Assembly: GCA_937890005.1 (NCBI GenBank)
Contig: CALBZA010000056.1
Span: 1 to 64,000, forward strand
From: an uncultured Verrucomicrobia subdivision 3 bacterium
GTDB lineage: Bacteria > Verrucomicrobiota > Verrucomicrobiia > Limisphaerales > DASXHY01
Length of the DNA stretch: 64,000 bases
Direction: 5' to 3'
In this document: in pieces, positions 1 through 7,601 of the stretch
Layout: every line of letters starts with the position of its first letter
Position numbering within the stretch: position 1 is the stretch's first letter
Position numbers and translations under genes: made by a program
Notes under the pieces: model-generated
What the model saw: the letters and a program-made list of their open reading frames with translations, nothing else
Database searches by the model: none
What the model was told of the DNA's origin: nothing

Positions 1-40
1 CCCCACTCAATTCGATCTGTTCAAACCCGCGCTGAGTTTT

Positions 41-1180
41 TCAACAACCTGTTAGCTTTCCGAAATGAACCGCCAACGCCTTGGACAAGAGCGGCGGCAC
101 AGCGTTGCCAACGTGCCGCTCTTGATCCGTCTCGTAGCCGTGAAAAATGAACCGGTCGTCGAAAGATTCCAGGCGTGCGGCTTCGCGCACGGTGATTGAC
201 CGCTTATCGCGGTAATGCGTGAAGCGTCCTGAACCCGGATTTCGGAAGTTGGCCGTGATCGTGTATCCGATACCTTTCGCGTGCAGTCGAGCGTAGGCCT
301 GGCTGAAATAATTGTCTGAGAACCGTTCGCCGTCCGGCAAATCCGAGTTGCCTTTGCCAGGACGGATTGGGCCGATTTTGCGAAGGAATGCCTTCGAGTG
401 TGCGCGGGCAGTATGATTGAATACGGCGACTGAGCCCTTGCGCCGCGCCTGTTGGTAAGCGCTTTCTGCGGGGGCTGGATATGACTGGCCATCTGCACTC
501 TGGCCGGCTTTCAATCCGGGCAAATCTCCGATTGCCTCGCTGACAGAGACGAACTTGTGATGCGCTTTCGCCTTTTTGTGTGAATCGTTACCGACGTCAA
601 TGACGTCATGGTCTCCCGCTGGGAACTCGAATTCACCAACACCCAAATCTTCGCGAAGTGCCACGATGAACGCTCGCTTACGAATTTGCGGCACACCAAA
701 CTGCGAGGCGTTGAGGACTGCGGATTTCACAATGTAACCTTTCAACGCATCATGAATTTCGTGGCTGAAGATTTTCTCATAAGCGGACAGTGCCGTCGGC
801 ACGTTCTCGATGATCGCGCATTTCGGCCGCATCTCGCGGGCGAGTTCGATGAATCGAGCGATCAACCTGTTTCGGTTGTCCTCCAGCCATCGCTTGCCGT
901 TCGGCGAAAAGCCCTGGCATGGTGGCCAGCCCACGAGGAAGTCCAATTCGCCCGGCCTCAGCTTGACCAGCTTCAGGATGTCCGCACCCTGAGCACTGCT
1001 GAGGTCCTTCGGCCAAAAGGGAATCTTCGGATAGTTTCGTTTAAACGTGCCCGCCACAGTGGGGTCGGAGTCCACTAACAACCGCAAGTCAAATCTGAAC
1101 TTTGCGGCTTCCTCATTCGCGTTCAGAAAACCGAGCGAGAAGCCGCTGACTCCGGCAAAGAGGTCAACGGACGAACAGGT
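41..1180 (-). CDS. DNA (cytosine-5) methyltransferase, 5' end lacks an in-frame start
   Basis: C5 methyltransferase that would protect the sites cut by the adjacent nuclease. In order I see motif I (DLFAGVSGFSLGF, about 1130-1168), motif IV with the catalytic cysteine (GWPPCQGFS), motif VI (ENVP), motif VIII (QIRKRAFIVA), a target-recognition stretch of about 110 residues, and motifs IX-X (RSITVREAARLESF; VGNAVPPLL). The first usable in-frame start is a TTG at 1087, but that protein would lack the SAM-binding motif I. The open frame runs back to the stop codon of the upstream endonuclease (1181-1183) with no ATG, GTG or TTG in between. An ATG at 1192-1194, overlapping that stop, would give MRFCKPVR and then the motif I frame if one base were restored. 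So the gene is either frameshifted in the genome or carries a sequence error. The family call is firm; activity is uncertain. Confidence 0.87.
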   Translation of the reverse strand, partial: TCSSVDLFAGVSGFSLGFLNANEEAAKFRFDLRLLVDSDPTVAGTFKRNYPKIPFWPKDLSSAQGADILKLVKLRPGELDFLVGWPPCQGFSPNGKRWLEDNRNRLIARFIELAREMRPKCAIIENVPTALSAYEKIFSHEIHDALKGYIVKSAVLNASQFGVPQIRKRAFIVALREDLGVGEFEFPAGDHDVIDVGNDSHKKAKAHHKFVSVSEAIGDLPGLKAGQSADGQSYPAPAESAYQQARRKGSVAVFNHTARAHSKAFLRKIGPIRPGKGNSDLPDGERFSDNYFSQAYARLHAKGIGYTITANFRNPGSGRFTHYRDKRSITVREAARLESFDDRFIFHGYETDQERHVGNAVPPLLSKALAVHFGKLTGC

Positions 1181-2194
1181 TTACAGAAACGCATCTACTT
1201 TCAAATTGCTCCGCACGACGATTGAGCAAAGCCGAGTTCCGTCAATGAGCGTGATGCAAGGCTTGTATTCGTGGCGCGCCTCGATAATGGCGGCGCGACT
1301 ATAATGGCTGGTCGTGACGAATACGCCTTTGGCTGTCGTGTTCAGCGCGCCGCGAAAGCTGTTAATGTCCGGGCTGCCGACCGAATGTCGCCATCGCTTC
1401 ACCTGAACCTGCACATGAGACCCGGCGAAAAAATCGTTCGCCTCGTCAACGTATGCATTCACGTCAATCCCACCATCGCCGGAGAGCTGAGTGACAGCGA
1501 CCTTCGTGAAGCCGTTGACTTCCATCAGCGCTTTCACGAAATGTTCAAACCTCTGCGGCGTGATTTGCATGAGCTGGCCACGGACTGCCTCTGCCTGAAC
1601 AGGTGAAAGCACCGGGCCAGCCTCTTTGGGTTCTGCCGGTAAGTCGGAAACTTCGCGATCCAATTCGCTCAACGGATTCTGTTTCCGTGATTCGCTCAAC
1701 AAACTAGCGGAGATGGAGGCGGCCTCGGTGATGGAGACAACTTCAGGGGCGGCGTGAACACGGAATTCAAAGAGCCAGACCTTTCGACTCGCGCCGCGCC
1801 GATCAAACTGCGTCTCCTGTGAATGCCGAAGCAATTCCAGCAGCCCGAGGAAACGATACGTTTGGCGTCCCACGTTCATGAATCCAAAGAACGGCACTGG
1901 CGTGGCGTATTGCTCCAACAGCCGTTTATTCCTCCCAGTGAGTTGCTGATCTCCTTCTTTCCCCTGAGCCGTGTATGTCAGGACATCTCCTTCGATTCGG
2001 TCATGGTAGGGGTTTTCGCAGCGGTTTCTTCCCGTTTCCTCAGCCACAGTCAGAATCGCGACGTGACGGAGATTCTTTTTGGTGTCAACCGACGGCCGGA
2101 TGCCGCCGAGATTCTCCACGTTCAGTGCGAATCGAATCTGGTCATTCGTGTAGAGGTTTCCAACGCGAAATTCTGTCGGTGCGCTCATCGCCAT
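1181..2194 (-). CDS. Mrr-type restriction endonuclease with an N-terminal DNA-binding-like domain
   Basis: Predicted PD-(D/E)xK nuclease of 337 residues. The C-terminal third (about residues 210-330) has the Mrr-cat pattern: FEHFVKALMEVNGF, then GDGGIDVNAY (catalytic Asp), then VQVQVKRW, the Q-x-K form usual in Mrr enzymes. The N-terminal part (about residues 8-150, including EGDVLTYTAQGKEGDQ and YRFLGLLELLRH) resembles the SRA-like modules of some type IV or modification-linked nucleases; this is a family-level impression only. The residues around 160-205 look like a linker. An ATG at 2188 overlaps the downstream end of the 2185-4602 reading frame as ATGA, and GAGG lies upstream, so 2188 is an alternative start. 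It sits between the DNA-binding regulator and the methyltransferase, which points to a restriction-modification operon rather than a solitary Mrr. Confidence 0.85.
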   Translation of the reverse strand: MAMSAPTEFRVGNLYTNDQIRFALNVENLGGIRPSVDTKKNLRHVAILTVAEETGRNRCENPYHDRIEGDVLTYTAQGKEGDQQLTGRNKRLLEQYATPVPFFGFMNVGRQTYRFLGLLELLRHSQETQFDRRGASRKVWLFEFRVHAAPEVVSITEAASISASLLSESRKQNPLSELDREVSDLPAEPKEAGPVLSPVQAEAVRGQLMQITPQRFEHFVKALMEVNGFTKVAVTQLSGDGGIDVNAYVDEANDFFAGSHVQVQVKRWRHSVGSPDINSFRGALNTTAKGVFVTTSHYSRAAIIEARHEYKPCITLIDGTRLCSIVVRSNLKVDAFL

Positions 2195-4602
2195 TCTGTG
2201 ACCTCATCATGCGGGCTTTGATGCTGCGAATCAATTCCATCGAAACTCGATGTCATCGCGCAGCAAAGGCCCGAGGATGTCGGGTGAAAGCTCTTCCCAA
2301 ACCTTGCCGTCCGCTTCAAGGCGTTCCAACAAGTCCTCGCAACCGACAATTTCTTTCGACTCCGAGAGGATTCAGCGCAAGCGCGGCAGATGGCGTCTGC
2401 ATCCAACCCGAGTTGGTCCAGGTGAACATCAAGAATGAATTCGTCATCGGCGTTGCGAAGGAAAAATTGGCTTTGCTCCAGCGCGCGTCGCAATTCCTCG
2501 GAAGATTTCGATGTAAAGAGCGGACCGAATCGCTCGTTGAGTTCCCACTGGAATTCGTAGAGCGGGAGCGGGCTATTGACTTCGCGGGCAGTCGCCACCA
2601 GCGCTCGCTCCAACCGGCACGACTGATGTATCAGACGGGTATCGGGCGAGCGTTCATCGGGAAGCCGGAGGATGTCGCGCAACGCGACGCATGTCTGCCA
2701 GAGTTTGTCGGCCAGATCACCGGTCGCCGGCGTGTCCAAGATTTCAGCCAGCCGCGCAAATGTGAGCGGTGGCGTAGCGCGACGGATCACGCGTTGAACC
2801 AAGCCTGTGTCTGAGACCACGTTGTTTTTTACCGAGTCACCCCATGTTTTGAGGCCGTAATGCCCAAAGCCATAGTCGCGAATCGCGGGATTCTTTCGGA
2901 GCGCGCTGGCGATACAGGTGGGGGAGACAGACCTGAGTTGTTGAAGCCTGTCCAAGACTTCAGTGCCCGTGAGTAGTCGCGCCACCTTCTCAAGCACCTT
3001 CGGAATCAAATCCTTGATGTATTCGCGCTCCTCAATTCCCCATTCAGTCAGTGCGAACAAGAATTTGCCGAGGTCAATCAGTCGGCCGTCCCCGCGGAGG
3101 ATGCACGCCAGCTCGTAGGTGTTTGTCTGTCCAGCCCAACCAAATTTCCGAGAATTCACAACATCAGCACTGGAAATCGGGCGGTTCTCGCGTTCGAGTA
3201 GTGCTCGAAAATCAGCACGGATTTGGAGCCACTGTTCCTCAGCTACCGCAAAGTGCTGGCGCAGTCCGTAGGAACGAGGTCCGAGCAAATAAAAGCCTTT
3301 CTCCTCGACGAGCGCGTTTCCAAGCGTGCGTGGATTCCAACGCGCCGCGTCCGGCCCAACAAGCGCGTGAGCGCGAACGAGAATTTCTTCTGGCGTTAAC
3401 GGAGCGTTGCTGGCCTGCAATACAGCTCTGGACGCATCGAGAGCGGAACGCCTTGCCAGGAGGACAACAGGCGCGTCGGGTTGGGGAAGCTCAATCTTGA
3501 AACGCCGGGAGTGCTGCAAGACTGCGAGGAATTCCGCCTCTTCAGTTTTGCCAAGTCCTCGACTGCCGCGCACAAGTGCCAGCGCTTGCGGGAGCGACAC
3601 GGTTTGAAACCCGTCTCGTAGCGCATACTCCAAGGCAGATTCGATTTCCTCGCTACGCCCTTTGCGACTCGCGGACGCATCTTGTCCTTCCGGCCAGGCC
3701 GGAATCGTCGGCTTCAACTCGGCCAGCAACCGAACATAAAATGACAGATTGAAATTGCCCGTTACCTGCAAATCATCCAACCACTGCTTGAGCAAGGCGG
3801 GAGTAATCGGGAGCACCTTCTCGCAACAGATTCTCTCGACGTGCTCCAACTGATTCCGCAAACGCGCGCCGCCGTGCTTGCGAATACGTTCCAAGCCTAG
3901 TTCAACAATCTGGCGGACTCTTTCTCGCGTGAGGCGAAACTTCGCGCCCACTTCCTCCAGCGTGGGCACTTCCTCGCTCCTGCCCCCAAGGCGCAGAACT
4001 AATATCTCCTCGTTCCTGTCGGGCAAGTCCGCAACGAGCGCATCAAGCGTCCGCGCCAATTCAGCAGGATTCCACGCAGCGTCAGGCGCTGCGCTGAATT
4101 CCCCTGCCGCAGCGCGCTCAATCAGCCGCACGAGTTCTGAGATGGTCTTCCTCCCACAATTCTTTGTTCCCCTCAAATCGTGAATGGAAAGGCCCTGAAC
4201 ATCGCCGAGACGGCGCACGCCCCTTTGCTGAAGCACGCCTTCAAGTCGAACCGACAGGGGTAGATCGGCAACATTCAACTCGTGCAATTTCACCGGAACA
4301 AAGATCGCGCCTGTGGCCAACGGCGGTGGCGCTTCGTGGAGCACCACGTCAGCTTTGCGGTCGGCAATCCACGTCTGGTGGGAATGTTGAACTGCGCGAA
4401 CGATCTCGCGTAGTTCCTCAATCGTTTTCTTCCCGCAATTGCGGTAGCCACGGATTTCCGAATACGAGCGGCCATGCAAATCGCCAAAGAGCTTAAAATG
4501 CTTGAATTCAAAGACATGCTGGAGACGGACCGAGACTGGGATCGTGGCCAGAAGTTTTCCGCGCGCCTCCACTGGAATGAATATCGTTTCGTCGGTTGGC
4601 AA
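2185..4602 (-). CDS. Multidomain DNA-binding protein: alpha-CTD-like repeats, sigma region 4-like HTH, HARE-HTH-like domain (frameshifted at both ends)
   Basis: Large predicted DNA-binding protein in the restriction operon. Residues 1-70 and 75-160 are two copies of an RNA polymerase alpha-CTD-like helix-hairpin-helix unit (FRNCGKKTIEELR/TKNCGRKTISELV pattern). Residues about 185-250 resemble sigma-70 region 4 (PTLEEVGAKFRLTRERVRQI). Residues about 385-470 resemble a HARE-HTH winged helix (APLTPEEILVRAHALVG). The rest is alpha-helical and unassigned. The last ~50 residues of this frame look unnatural, while the next frame reads SESKEIVGCEDLLERLE and on to IEFRWN with a stop at 2231. A one-base deletion near 2355-2375 is therefore likely and the true end is 2231. 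At the other end, the frame runs upstream of its TTG start as TTPDKVVVSELPTDET with no start codon, so it probably joins the ORF at 4614-4958. Possible roles are operon control or guiding the nuclease; neither is shown. Confidence 0.7.
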   Translation of the reverse strand: MPTDETIFIPVEARGKLLATIPVSVRLQHVFEFKHFKLFGDLHGRSYSEIRGYRNCGKKTIEELREIVRAVQHSHQTWIADRKADVVLHEAPPPLATGAIFVPVKLHELNVADLPLSVRLEGVLQQRGVRRLGDVQGLSIHDLRGTKNCGRKTISELVRLIERAAAGEFSAAPDAAWNPAELARTLDALVADLPDRNEEILVLRLGGRSEEVPTLEEVGAKFRLTRERVRQIVELGLERIRKHGGARLRNQLEHVERICCEKVLPITPALLKQWLDDLQVTGNFNLSFYVRLLAELKPTIPAWPEGQDASASRKGRSEEIESALEYALRDGFQTVSLPQALALVRGSRGLGKTEEAEFLAVLQHSRRFKIELPQPDAPVVLLARRSALDASRAVLQASNAPLTPEEILVRAHALVGPDAARWNPRTLGNALVEEKGFYLLGPRSYGLRQHFAVAEEQWLQIRADFRALLERENRPISSADVVNSRKFGWAGQTNTYELACILRGDGRLIDLGKFLFALTEWGIEEREYIKDLIPKVLEKVARLLTGTEVLDRLQQLRSVSPTCIASALRKNPAIRDYGFGHYGLKTWGDSVKNNVVSDTGLVQRVIRRATPPLTFARLAEILDTPATGDLADKLWQTCVALRDILRLPDERSPDTRLIHQSCRLERALVATAREVNSPLPLYEFQWELNERFGPLFTSKSSEELRRALEQSQFFLRNADDEFILDVHLDQLGLDADAICRACAESSRSRKKLSVARTCWNALKRTARFGKSFHPTSSGLCCAMTSSFDGIDSQHQSPHDEVTEWR

Positions 4603-4613
4603 TTCCGAAACTA

Positions 4614-4958
4614 CTACTTTGTCGGGAGTCGTGGAGTTCGCCGCTTCGGCTTAGGAACAGGCTTGTTCGGCAGCCGCTGGTGGTTCGCAACTGAATTCAG
4701 CTTCGCGACTCGGAGCGGCGGGACTGCGAATTCTCCCCGTCTCGCCCGCTCAATGATGCGACCGATTTCCAAGCACAATGCTGTTCCGTTTTCACTCACT
4801 CTTTGAAAGTCACGACGCGAAGTTCCGCTCAAGTCGTCGAGCGCGGATACCCGCAATCTGCGCAATACGCGCGAAAGCTCGCTGGACAGCGGCAGATTTG
4901 AAAGCCGCAGTTGGCGGATGCTCTCCGGGATGAAAAAAGTCTGATTCGCTTTTGCCAC
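4614..4958 (-). CDS. N-terminal part of the alpha-CTD-like/HARE regulator, separated by a frameshift
   Basis: A 114-residue reading frame starting at GTG 4958. Residues 7-72 (FFIPESIRQLRLSNLPLSSE and onward to the IIERARRGEF segment) match the two alpha-CTD-like units at the start of the downstream frame position by position, including the leading F/I-F-I/V-P and the helix before the GEF end. The frame ends in a basic, proline-rich linker (KPVPKPKRR) just where the downstream frame becomes protein-like. Reading through a one-base deletion at about 4625-4650 would make one protein of about 900 residues with three tandem units. I therefore read it as the 5' end of the same gene (2231-4958). It begins about 30 nt after the end of the PIN toxin gene. 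Confidence 0.6.
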   Translation of the reverse strand: MAKANQTFFIPESIRQLRLSNLPLSSELSRVLRRLRVSALDDLSGTSRRDFQRVSENGTALCLEIGRIIERARRGEFAVPPLRVAKLNSVANHQRLPNKPVPKPKRRTPRLPTK

Positions 4959-4988
4959 TGCTTCGCCGTGGATTCTGCGTGAAATGCT

Positions 4989-5390
4989 TCATTTGAGCCA
5001 TGCAATTTTGATTTCCTTTTCCAACGCCATAAACTCAGGGTCGCCCGTGACGAGTTCAGCTTTCTTTTCCTTCGCCAGCGCGGCGGCAAAGGCGTCGGCC
5101 AGACTGATTTTGAACCGGGCTTTGAAATCGGCGGCGATGTCCGCCAGCGCACGGGTGGTGGAATGAAAATCAATCGGCAGGCCCTGAAGAATCTTCCCGG
5201 CTTCCGCCCACGCCTCCGCGCCGTCCTTTTTCACGATGGAGTATTTTACCTCTGCGTAGTTCACGTCGGTCATGTGAAGCGGGCTGTCCTTCTTGCCCGC
5301 GGTCACAAGCAGGTTTTCCATCGTTTCCGCGCCCGGTTCGTCTCGGAAATAGGCGATGAGCGCGAAGCTGTCGAGCACCTTAGCGGGCAT
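4989..5390 (-). CDS. vapC: PIN-domain toxin (VapC family)
   Basis: A 133-residue PIN-domain ribonuclease toxin of normal VapC length. The expected acidic residues are visible: D7 (VLDSFALIAY), E47 (VNYAEVKY), D99 (SLADAFAAALA) and D117 (VTGDPEF). The family cleaves RNA (often initiator tRNA or rRNA) when freed from its antitoxin. The ATG overlaps the end of the upstream antitoxin gene by 11 nt, which indicates translational coupling. The gene lies directly upstream of the regulator and restriction genes on the same strand, so it may help hold the island in the chromosome. No truncation is seen. Confidence 0.88.
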   Translation of the reverse strand: MPAKVLDSFALIAYFRDEPGAETMENLLVTAGKKDSPLHMTDVNYAEVKYSIVKKDGAEAWAEAGKILQGLPIDFHSTTRALADIAADFKARFKISLADAFAAALAKEKKAELVTGDPEFMALEKEIKIAWLK

Positions 5391-5655
5391 GTCGCTCCTC
5401 CAGTTCCCGCTCCTGCTTCTTGTGCTCCGCCCATTCCTCAGCCAGCGGTTTGTCGCCGGGCTTGCGCTTGAGGATGCCGCGCCCGTGTTTAATGAGCGCA
5501 GCGGTCACAGGTTTAAGGAGAATGCCATCCGCCGTGGCTTGCACCACGGCCTTCGTGCCGTTCTCGATATGGAATTGTTTCCGCAGCCAGGCGGGAATCA
5601 CCACTTGCCCCTTGGTCGTGAACCAGACGGAATCGGTCTTTGACGTAGTGCTCAT
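5380..5655 (-). CDS. vapB: AbrB/SpoVT-family antitoxin
   Basis: A 91-residue partner of the PIN toxin. Residues 9-45 form the AbrB/MazE swapped-hairpin DNA-binding fold (VWFTTKGQVVIPAWLRKQF, then GTKAVV). The charged C-terminal tail (EEWAEHKKQERELEERHA) is the likely toxin-binding helix. Such antitoxins neutralise the toxin and repress their own promoter, so this gene comes first in the pair. The 11-nt overlap with vapC supports co-translation. The promoter should lie upstream at 5656-5720, which is AT-rich. AbrB-type antitoxins are a common alternative to Phd in VapBC pairs. Confidence 0.85.
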   Translation of the reverse strand: MSTTSKTDSVWFTTKGQVVIPAWLRKQFHIENGTKAVVQATADGILLKPVTAALIKHGRGILKRKPGDKPLAEEWAEHKKQERELEERHAR

Positions 5656-6204
5656 ACTACGAAAAGTGTGACATTACAGAATAAGTCCGTCAATACGATA
5701 GAATGTAAGACCGTGGTATGTATGTAAGAACATAAATCCACGAACTGGAAGTGGTCAACGCAGTTCCCGGAATCGGACTGAATGGGGCTATGCGTGGAAG
5801 TGGATTGAACATGGTTTTGGACAAATTGCGGTCGCGGTCAGTTTGGGGAACTGAACACGGACATGTTTGCGGACAGGTCGCGAACGCGGACAAGCTGCGG
5901 TCGCGGTCGTGGACCGGACAAGGTCGCGGCCAGTTGGCCGGACGTTGCCGGACGCGTTCGAGCCACTTCACGAACACTGCGCTGGCAATTGCGCGAATGA
6001 TTCGCCGGATGCGGTGCGGTCTGTCAACTGGATGCCAACCTGGACGCTGCGCGTCCGCCAAACGACCTGCTTCGCGGATTCCAGCGGCAATCGCCCGGAC
6101 GCTTCCCGGCTGTTACGCCAACCGCCGTGCGGACATTCGCCGGTGTTGCGTGAGATGTTTGACGAACGTATCGGAAGCCGCATTCTGTGCCAAGTGGCCC
6201 AACC
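5656..6204. other. Gene-poor stretch, probably degenerate island DNA
   Basis: No convincing coding region on either strand. The open frames here have unnatural compositions rich in Arg, Ser and Cys. Positions 5815-5960 contain imprecise reiterations of GGTCGCGGTC/GCGGACA words, as expected of scrambled or decaying DNA. The AT-rich part near 5660-5740 may carry the promoter of the toxin-antitoxin pair. Confidence 0.5.
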
Positions 6205-6600
6205 AAAAGATCAGTTGGTTAGAATGAGCAACGGACCGAAATGGATCATGGCGAAAAGAAGTAGCAAGATCCCGGCAGCGTTCAAGAAGGCGTTGTGCAT
6301 TTACGAAGCACCGGCAAAATCGAGCACGAATGGACGGGTGACAATCGTCATTTCAATGACCTGCAATTCGTCGTCAGCGCGAATCAATTGGGGCACATTG
6401 AAGCCGAGGATTTACGTGACGCCAACCTCGTGCAATCGTTGATACACGGAACATTCTCGCTGAAATGGTTCAGATTCTCGATGCGCTTTGACGGCGGTTT
6501 TGCCTCCGGCGGACTTCTCTTCAGCCACATAAATGATACCGGGAATCCCGAAGCCGAGCCGCTCCGCGAGTGGGAGATAGATGGTGACGGCTCGCGTAGG
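6205..6600 (-). pseudogene. Decayed kinase-like gene, 3'-truncated
   Basis: One minus-strand frame reads as a good protein across about 300 nt but is broken by two TAA stops (6412-6414 and 6301-6303). Pieces visible are TIYLPLAERLGFGIPGIIY, then GGKTAVKAH (kinase VAIK-like lysine), then RECSVYQRLHEVGVT, stop, ILGFNVPQLIRADDELQVIE, then MTIVTRPFVLDFAGA, stop. This pattern matches a kinase-like (RIO/ABC1-type) family that I recall from PVC bacteria. The expected C-terminal half is missing. It is a relic, not a working gene. The protein-like reading is clear; the family name is less certain. Confidence 0.55.
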
Positions 6601-6614
6601 TCAGCGCATTTTGT

Positions 6615-6881
6615 ATGAAAACATCATCCATGGTTCTTCCACGATCGAGTCAAGGCGGCCATTCCGCCCGGGTGAACATGCAATTGCTGGTCAATGGATT
6701 TCCGCTGCCAGTTTCGCAAATGGGGCCGGACTTCGTGCTGGTGAACACGCCGGTCAATCATGCGCCGGCCTCCGCCACAGTGGTGATGCAGGTGGACGAA
6801 AGTGAACGGCGCTGGAACGTGCATTTGCCCCAAGGCATCTCTGCGGAAAATAAGCGGGTGCAGATCGTGGCAGTTTCGTGA
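6615..6881 (+). CDS. Small conserved-looking hypothetical protein
   Basis: An 88-residue soluble protein with natural composition from about residue 18 onward (RVNMQLLVNGFPLPVSQMGP, then VLVNTPVNHAPASATVVMQV, then DESERRWNVHLPQGIS). The alternation of short hydrophobic strands with turns suggests a small beta-rich domain. I recall similar short proteins in Planctomycetes and Verrucomicrobiota but know no function. There is no signal peptide. It lies head to head with the kinase-like pseudogene and may be the one intact survivor of that module. The first 17 residues look less natural, so a later start is possible. Confidence 0.6.
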   Translation: MKTSSMVLPRSSQGGHSARVNMQLLVNGFPLPVSQMGPDFVLVNTPVNHAPASATVVMQVDESERRWNVHLPQGISAENKRVQIVAVS

Positions 6882-7361
6882 TCGTTTGTTCAGCCAGGCA
6901 CACCGAACCCAGAATAACCAGTGACGGTAGTGGCGTCAGCCAAGAACGTAGTGGTCGGCAAATCCATGCATACGATAAGAAGGGATTTCTTCCTGCATCA
7001 TCCCCGAGTCGGACTGCGCATCCCAGATTGACGGATTTCCCCAAAGCGATCCCACCGGATTGCGAATGAAACCGTGCATCTGCGGCCAGGTGATGCGGTG
7101 CATTTCAATGGCGTTGATGCGGGTGCCAGTGTGGGCACCAACGCAATAGAAGGCTCCGCCGCGAATACCCCGGCGGATGAGACGAAATCGTGGTTTCATG
7201 CGAATCTTTCGCAACCACGGAAGATAAAAGAGGCCGAAACCGCTGTCGTCGCCTGAACAGACAAGGTTAATTCTGTTTAGACAATTTTAAGGGAAGTCGA
7301 AAATTGGTGTCCGTTTTGGACCCCTCAGCTCCTAAACCAATGCTGCAAGCGCAGTTGGAAT
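6882..7361. other. Intergenic stretch between small gene and tRNA-Cys
   Basis: Apart from the possible integrase relic, I see no gene here. Positions 7215-7361 hold the 3' flank of the tRNA, with no convincing terminator or attachment-site repeat inside the window. Confidence 0.4.
6936..7214 (-). pseudogene. Possible integrase N-terminal relic next to the tRNA
   Basis: The first ~35 residues of this frame (MKPRFRLIRRGIRGGAFYCV, then GAHTGTRI) resemble the short N-terminal segment of tyrosine integrases I recall from Verrucomicrobiota, which carry an RGGxFY...TGxR pattern. After that the similarity stops and no catalytic R-H-R-Y part is present. Its position, just beyond the 3' end of tRNA-Cys and pointing away from it, is where an integrase gene of an island would sit. 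This is a weak call; it could be a chance open frame. Confidence 0.25.
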
Positions 7362-7436
7362 TGGAGGCGAGGGTCGGAATCGAACCGACGCATAAGGCTT
7401 TTGCAGAGCCCTGCCTTACCACTTGGCTACCCCGCC
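7362..7436 (-). tRNA. tRNA-Cys (anticodon GCA)
   Basis: A 75-nt cloverleaf on the minus strand. The acceptor stem GGCGGGG pairs with CCTCGCC (one G-T), followed by discriminator T and encoded CCA. The D arm is GCC...GGC with AAGTGGTAA in the loop. The anticodon stem GGGCT/AGCCT has loop CTGCAAA, giving anticodon GCA. The T arm is GTCGG-TTCGATT-CCGAC. It marks the right border of the restriction/toxin-antitoxin island. Confidence 0.97.
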
Positions 7437-7601
7437 GTCCGCGTCGCAAAAGATTAGTGAGCTTCAGCACCGGCGCAAGTTCTACTTTCGTGCACACGCT
7501 TTTTCCCGCTTTCAAAGCACGAACCGGAACGGCTTTGCGCCAACGTTCAGACAGCGTCTCAGTCTGTCGGGGCGCGCCGGGAATCCGCTTCTTGGATACA
7601 G

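Noticed and set aside
5751..6442. Overlapping plus-strand open frames in the gap after the toxin-antitoxin pair
   Set aside because: Arg/Ser/Cys-rich text without motifs; part of it lies opposite the kinase-like pseudogene, which reads far better.
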